Assembly (NCBI GenBank): GCA_017883215.1
Contig: JADGOA010000129.1
Span: 1 to 9,334, forward strand
Reading direction: 5' to 3'
DNA: 9,334 bases
DNA from: Thermoanaerobaculia bacterium
Lineage (GTDB): Bacteria > Acidobacteriota > Thermoanaerobaculia > Gp7-AA8
Shown here: positions 6,881 through 9,334 of the stretch, piece after piece
Numbering within the stretch: position 1 is the stretch's first letter
Layout of the letters: each line of letters starts with the position of its first letter
Made by a program: the position numbers and the translations under genes
Notes under the pieces: generated by a model
Database searches by the model: none
The model's input: the letters and a program-made list of their open reading frames with translations, nothing else
Told to the model about the DNA's origin: nothing

Positions 6881-7777
6881 ATGAACCTGACGCGCTACGC
6901 ATGGCTCTCGATCGCAGCCGCGATCGTCACGATCGCCATGAAGTCGGCGGCCTACTTTCTGACCGGTTCGGTAGGACTCCTGTCCGACGCCCTCGAGTCG
7001 GTGGTCAATCTGGTGGCGGCGGTCATCGCGCTGGCCATGCTGGTGCTCGCCGCGCGCCCGGCGGACGAGGATCATGCCTATGGCCACACCAAGGCGGAGT
7101 ACTTCTCCAGCGGCGCCGAAGGAGCGCTCATCCTTGCCGCCGCGATCAGCATCTGCTGGACGGCCATCGAACGGCTGCTCCATCCGCAGGAGATCGAGAA
7201 AGTGGGCCTCGGGCTCATCATCTCGGTCCTGGCGTCGGGGGTGAACTTCTGGGTGGCCCGGGTACTGCTCCGGGCGGCAAAGCAGTATCGCTCCATCACC
7301 CTGGAAGCCGATTCCCGCCACCTCATGACGGACGTCTGGACCTCCGGCGGGGTGCTCGTCGCGGTGGGGGCGGTGGCCGTGACCGGCTGGCAGAAGCTCG
7401 ACCCGATCATCGCGCTGGGCGTAGCCGCGAACATCATCTGGTCGGGCGTACAACTGATGAAGCGGTCGGCGCACGGTCTGCTGGACGTCGGCATCAGCGA
7501 GGAGGATCGCGCAGCGGTCGACGCCGTTCTGGAGCGATACCGCACGCGGGGCATCGAGTTTCACGCGCTGCGGACGCGTCAGTCGGGCTCGCGGCCGTTC
7601 ATCGCCTTCCACGTTCTGGTGCCGCCCGAATGGACGGTCGTGAGAGGGCACGACCTTCTGGAAGAGATCGAGGCCGACATCGGGGCGGCGATCCCGCGGG
7701 CCCACGTCTTCACCCACCTCGAGCCGTTGGGCGATGCGCGGTCCGATGAGGATGTGCTGCTGAGCCGTGGCTTGTAG
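6881..7777 (+). CDS. Cation diffusion facilitator (CDF) family transporter, unusual metal site
   Basis: This 298-residue inner-membrane protein belongs to the CDF family of proton-coupled divalent-metal exporters. About six membrane helices span 8-195, followed by a cytoplasmic domain (about 200-285) with FHVLVPP, GHDLLEEIEADI and the closing VFTHLEP. Family landmarks are GLLSDALESVVNLVAA in helix 2, DEDHAYGHTKAEYFSSG (62-78) and LEADSRHLMTDVWTSGG in helix 5. By alignment to the usual H/DxxxD + HxxxD quartet, the metal site would be Glu39, Asn43, His147, Asp151, so the first pair is not canonical. Metal specificity is therefore unassigned. ATG at 6881 is preferred to GTG at 6848 because it directly precedes the first helix; neither start has a strong ribosome site. 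It lies 63 nt after the regulator on the same strand with no terminator between, so the two may be cotranscribed. Confidence 0.92.
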   Translation: MNLTRYAWLSIAAAIVTIAMKSAAYFLTGSVGLLSDALESVVNLVAAVIALAMLVLAARPADEDHAYGHTKAEYFSSGAEGALILAAAISICWTAIERLLHPQEIEKVGLGLIISVLASGVNFWVARVLLRAAKQYRSITLEADSRHLMTDVWTSGGVLVAVGAVAVTGWQKLDPIIALGVAANIIWSGVQLMKRSAHGLLDVGISEEDRAAVDAVLERYRTRGIEFHALRTRQSGSRPFIAFHVLVPPEWTVVRGHDLLEEIEADIGAAIPRAHVFTHLEPLGDARSDEDVLLSRGL

Positions 7778-8043
7778 GTCGTGATGCCTGAGCTGCCGAT
7801 CCGGTACCCGAGCCGGCTGACCGCAGCCAAGTGGAGGTCTGACCCTCTGCCCCGGACCACGCGTGATTCCGGCCCCGGCGTGTGTTGGCATTTCGCCGCG
7901 CGGGCCGCGCCGCCGAAGCGCAGGACCGTGCTCTAACGCGCGCCATCGTCCTCTGACTTTCCAGCGAAGCTTCGCCGTCTCATCACGCCCCAAATGTCCG
8001 CAGGTCGGCTCTGCCCTCCGCGACCGCAACCTACGTCCACGAT
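7778..8043. other. Intergenic gap between two convergent CDF genes
   Basis: This 266-nt stretch shows no convincing gene. Both flanking genes end here, so terminators are expected, but I see no GC stem followed by a T-run in either direction. It contains the odd-centred palindrome GGTC-T-GACC inside GAGGTCTGACCCTC (7834-7847), and the self-complementary 12-mer GCGAAGCTTCGC (7964-7975), which has no loop. The first loosely resembles REP-type palindromes containing GGTCAGACC, but only one copy is visible. Confidence 0.55.
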
Positions 8044-9334
8044 CTACCCTTCGCTGGCCGGTTCCGGATGCAGCACGATCCGGCCGAGGCGCGGGTCACA
8101 GGAGCGAACGCGATGCTCGGCGGTGACAAGCTTCTCGTGCACGACCTTCAACGGCGTGTCGTCGGCGAGAAGACAATGGCACGACACATCGAGCTGATCG
8201 CCGACGCGGCGGAGTCGAAAATCGTGGACGTCGAGCACGCCGTCGATCACCATGGCCGCCGCACGCAGTGCTGCCTCGAGCTGCGGATCGTGAATCTGCT
8301 CGGCATCCGTGGCGATGGCTCCGGCCGGTGCCACATGCGTCACGACCGAGCGGACGCGCGGCATCTCAGCGGTGATCTCGCTCTCGATCGCCGTGACCCG
8401 GTCGTGAACCTCCTTCAGCGTGAGGGCTCCGTCGAATTCCAGGAACGGCTCGATGTCGAGTGCGCCGTCGACTTCCATGATGCTGAGATCGCGGACCGCC
8501 ACACCATGCCGGGCGGTCATCGTGCGCACCTGGTCGGTCAGCGATTCGTCGCTGGAAACGCGCGGCACCGTGCGGACGGTGACTTCCGCGTGCGGCACGA
8601 TTCCTTGAACCGCGTCGGCCACTTCCTTTGAGAACGACTCCGTCCGCTCGAAGGAGAGCGTCCGTGCCAGCGCCACGCGAACATCGGCGAAGGTGCGATT
8701 GCCGGCGCGGCGAAGGCGCACGGCCTCGACCGAAAGGACGCCCGGCACGTTGACAACCGCATCGACGACGCGATCGTGCAGGCCGGCCGGCGCCGCGTCG
8801 ACGAGCGCGTCGACGGTCTCACGGCCGAGGCGCCACGTCACCGTCATCACGATGCCGGCGACTGCGAGCGCGGCGATCGGATCGGCGAGGTGCAGGATCG
8901 GCAGGTGATAGGCGCGTCCGGCCCAGACCAACGCCAGACCGAGAATGACTGCGCAGCTCGACCAGATATCGGTGCTGAAGTGCAGCGCGTCGGCCTCCAG
9001 CGCCTGACTGTTGTACTTGACGGCCACCCTCTTCAGCGCGCGCGAGCGCCAGAAGTCGGTGGCGATCGAGAAGGCCATGACTACGAAGGCGGCGATACTC
9101 GGCTCCACCTCCACGCCGCGGAACACCAGCCGTTTCACCGCCTCGTAAACGATCCAGACGCAGGTCAGTGCGAGCAATCCCGTCTCGATGAACGCCGAGA
9201 AATTCTCGAACTTGCCGTGTCCGTAGTGGTGCCCTTCATCCGCCGGGCGATCCGAGACGCGCACCGAGACGAGCGTGATGACCGCCGCGACCAGGTCGAG
9301 TGCCGAGTGCAGCGCCTCGGACAAAATGCCCAGC
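8044..9334 (-). CDS. CDF family cation transporter with extended, apparently triplicated C-terminal domain (N-terminus beyond right edge)
   Basis: Roughly 430 residues are visible; the frame stays open to the window edge (LGILSEALHSALD...), so about the first 35-45 residues, including helix 1, are missing. Helix 2 carries SEALHSALD, and ADALHFSTD marks helix 5. The metal quartet is thus His-Asp and His-Asp, as in zinc-type CDFs such as ZitB/CzcD. HHYGHGKFENFSA lies between helices 2 and 3. After the last helix (ending near 8850) the tail runs about 250 residues, far longer than the usual 80-100. It can be divided into three similar units at about 8790-8557, 8550-8317 and 8289-8044, each with an alpha-beta pattern. 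Units 2 and 3 end in VVTHVAP and IVLHPEP, like the THxEP end of ordinary CDF tails. Transport of Zn(II) or a similar ion out of the cytoplasm is likely. The gene converges on the other CDF gene. Confidence 0.92.
   Translation of the reverse strand, partial: LGILSEALHSALDLVAAVITLVSVRVSDRPADEGHHYGHGKFENFSAFIETGLLALTCVWIVYEAVKRLVFRGVEVEPSIAAFVVMAFSIATDFWRSRALKRVAVKYNSQALEADALHFSTDIWSSCAVILGLALVWAGRAYHLPILHLADPIAALAVAGIVMTVTWRLGRETVDALVDAAPAGLHDRVVDAVVNVPGVLSVEAVRLRRAGNRTFADVRVALARTLSFERTESFSKEVADAVQGIVPHAEVTVRTVPRVSSDESLTDQVRTMTARHGVAVRDLSIMEVDGALDIEPFLEFDGALTLKEVHDRVTAIESEITAEMPRVRSVVTHVAPAGAIATDAEQIHDPQLEAALRAAAMVIDGVLDVHDFRLRRVGDQLDVSCHCLLADDTPLKVVHEKLVTAEHRVRSCDPRLGRIVLHPEPASEG

Noticed and set aside
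7964..7975. Self-complementary 12-mer GCGAAGCTTCGC as a terminator or operator
   Set aside because: There is no loop for a stable RNA hairpin, no T-run, and it is far from any promoter. It could be chance in GC-rich DNA.
6224..8029. Open frame of 601 codons on the minus strand spanning the regulator and first CDF gene
   Set aside because: It is antisense to two genes with strong family signatures, crosses the intergenic gap, and is His/Arg/Asp/Gly-rich without a domain.

Overview
The window reads as GC-rich chromosomal DNA from a Gram-negative bacterium: it encodes a complete tripartite efflux pump with an outer-membrane channel, two lipoprotein signals and strong Shine-Dalgarno sites. The phylum cannot be fixed from the sequence. 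A GC-rich soil or sediment lineage such as Acidobacteriota, Gemmatimonadota or a proteobacterium would fit, but that is a guess.

Layout from left to right. Positions 1-176 are the end of an IS3-family insertion sequence, with the first 35 codons of its orfA on the minus strand. Positions 275-6068 are a minus-strand operon, in transcription order: AcrA-type periplasmic adaptor lipoprotein (6068-4893), AcrB/HAE1-type RND pump (4883-1695) and OprM-type outer-membrane factor lipoprotein (1693-275). The genes are separated by 9 nt and 1 nt. Positions 6069-6310 are a divergent control region with a good minus-strand promoter and a perfect 8+8 bp palindrome at the expected transcription start. Positions 6311-6817 (plus strand) encode a GbsR/MarR-type winged-helix regulator, followed 63 nt later by a CDF cation transporter (6881-7777). 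After a 266-nt gap, a second, convergent CDF transporter (8044 to the right edge, minus strand, N-terminus missing) carries an unusually long cytoplasmic tail that looks like three tandem copies of the CDF C-terminal domain.

How it may work together: the regulator is placed like a local repressor of the RND operon and probably acts at the palindrome. The RND protein has HAE1-type (drug/hydrophobic compound) rather than CzcA-type (metal) proton-relay signatures, so the pump most likely exports organic compounds, while the two CDF proteins handle divalent cations. Whether the first CDF belongs to the same regulon is open. The efflux operon is transcribed straight into the insertion sequence with no visible terminator, and the IS carries a hairpin that could silence its transposase in such read-through transcripts.

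No tRNA, rRNA, CRISPR array or phage genes were recognised. The core is a well-known type of efflux locus. The most unusual items are the triple-domain CDF tail, the non-canonical metal site of the first CDF, the GbsR-type regulator with its operator, and the IS hairpin.
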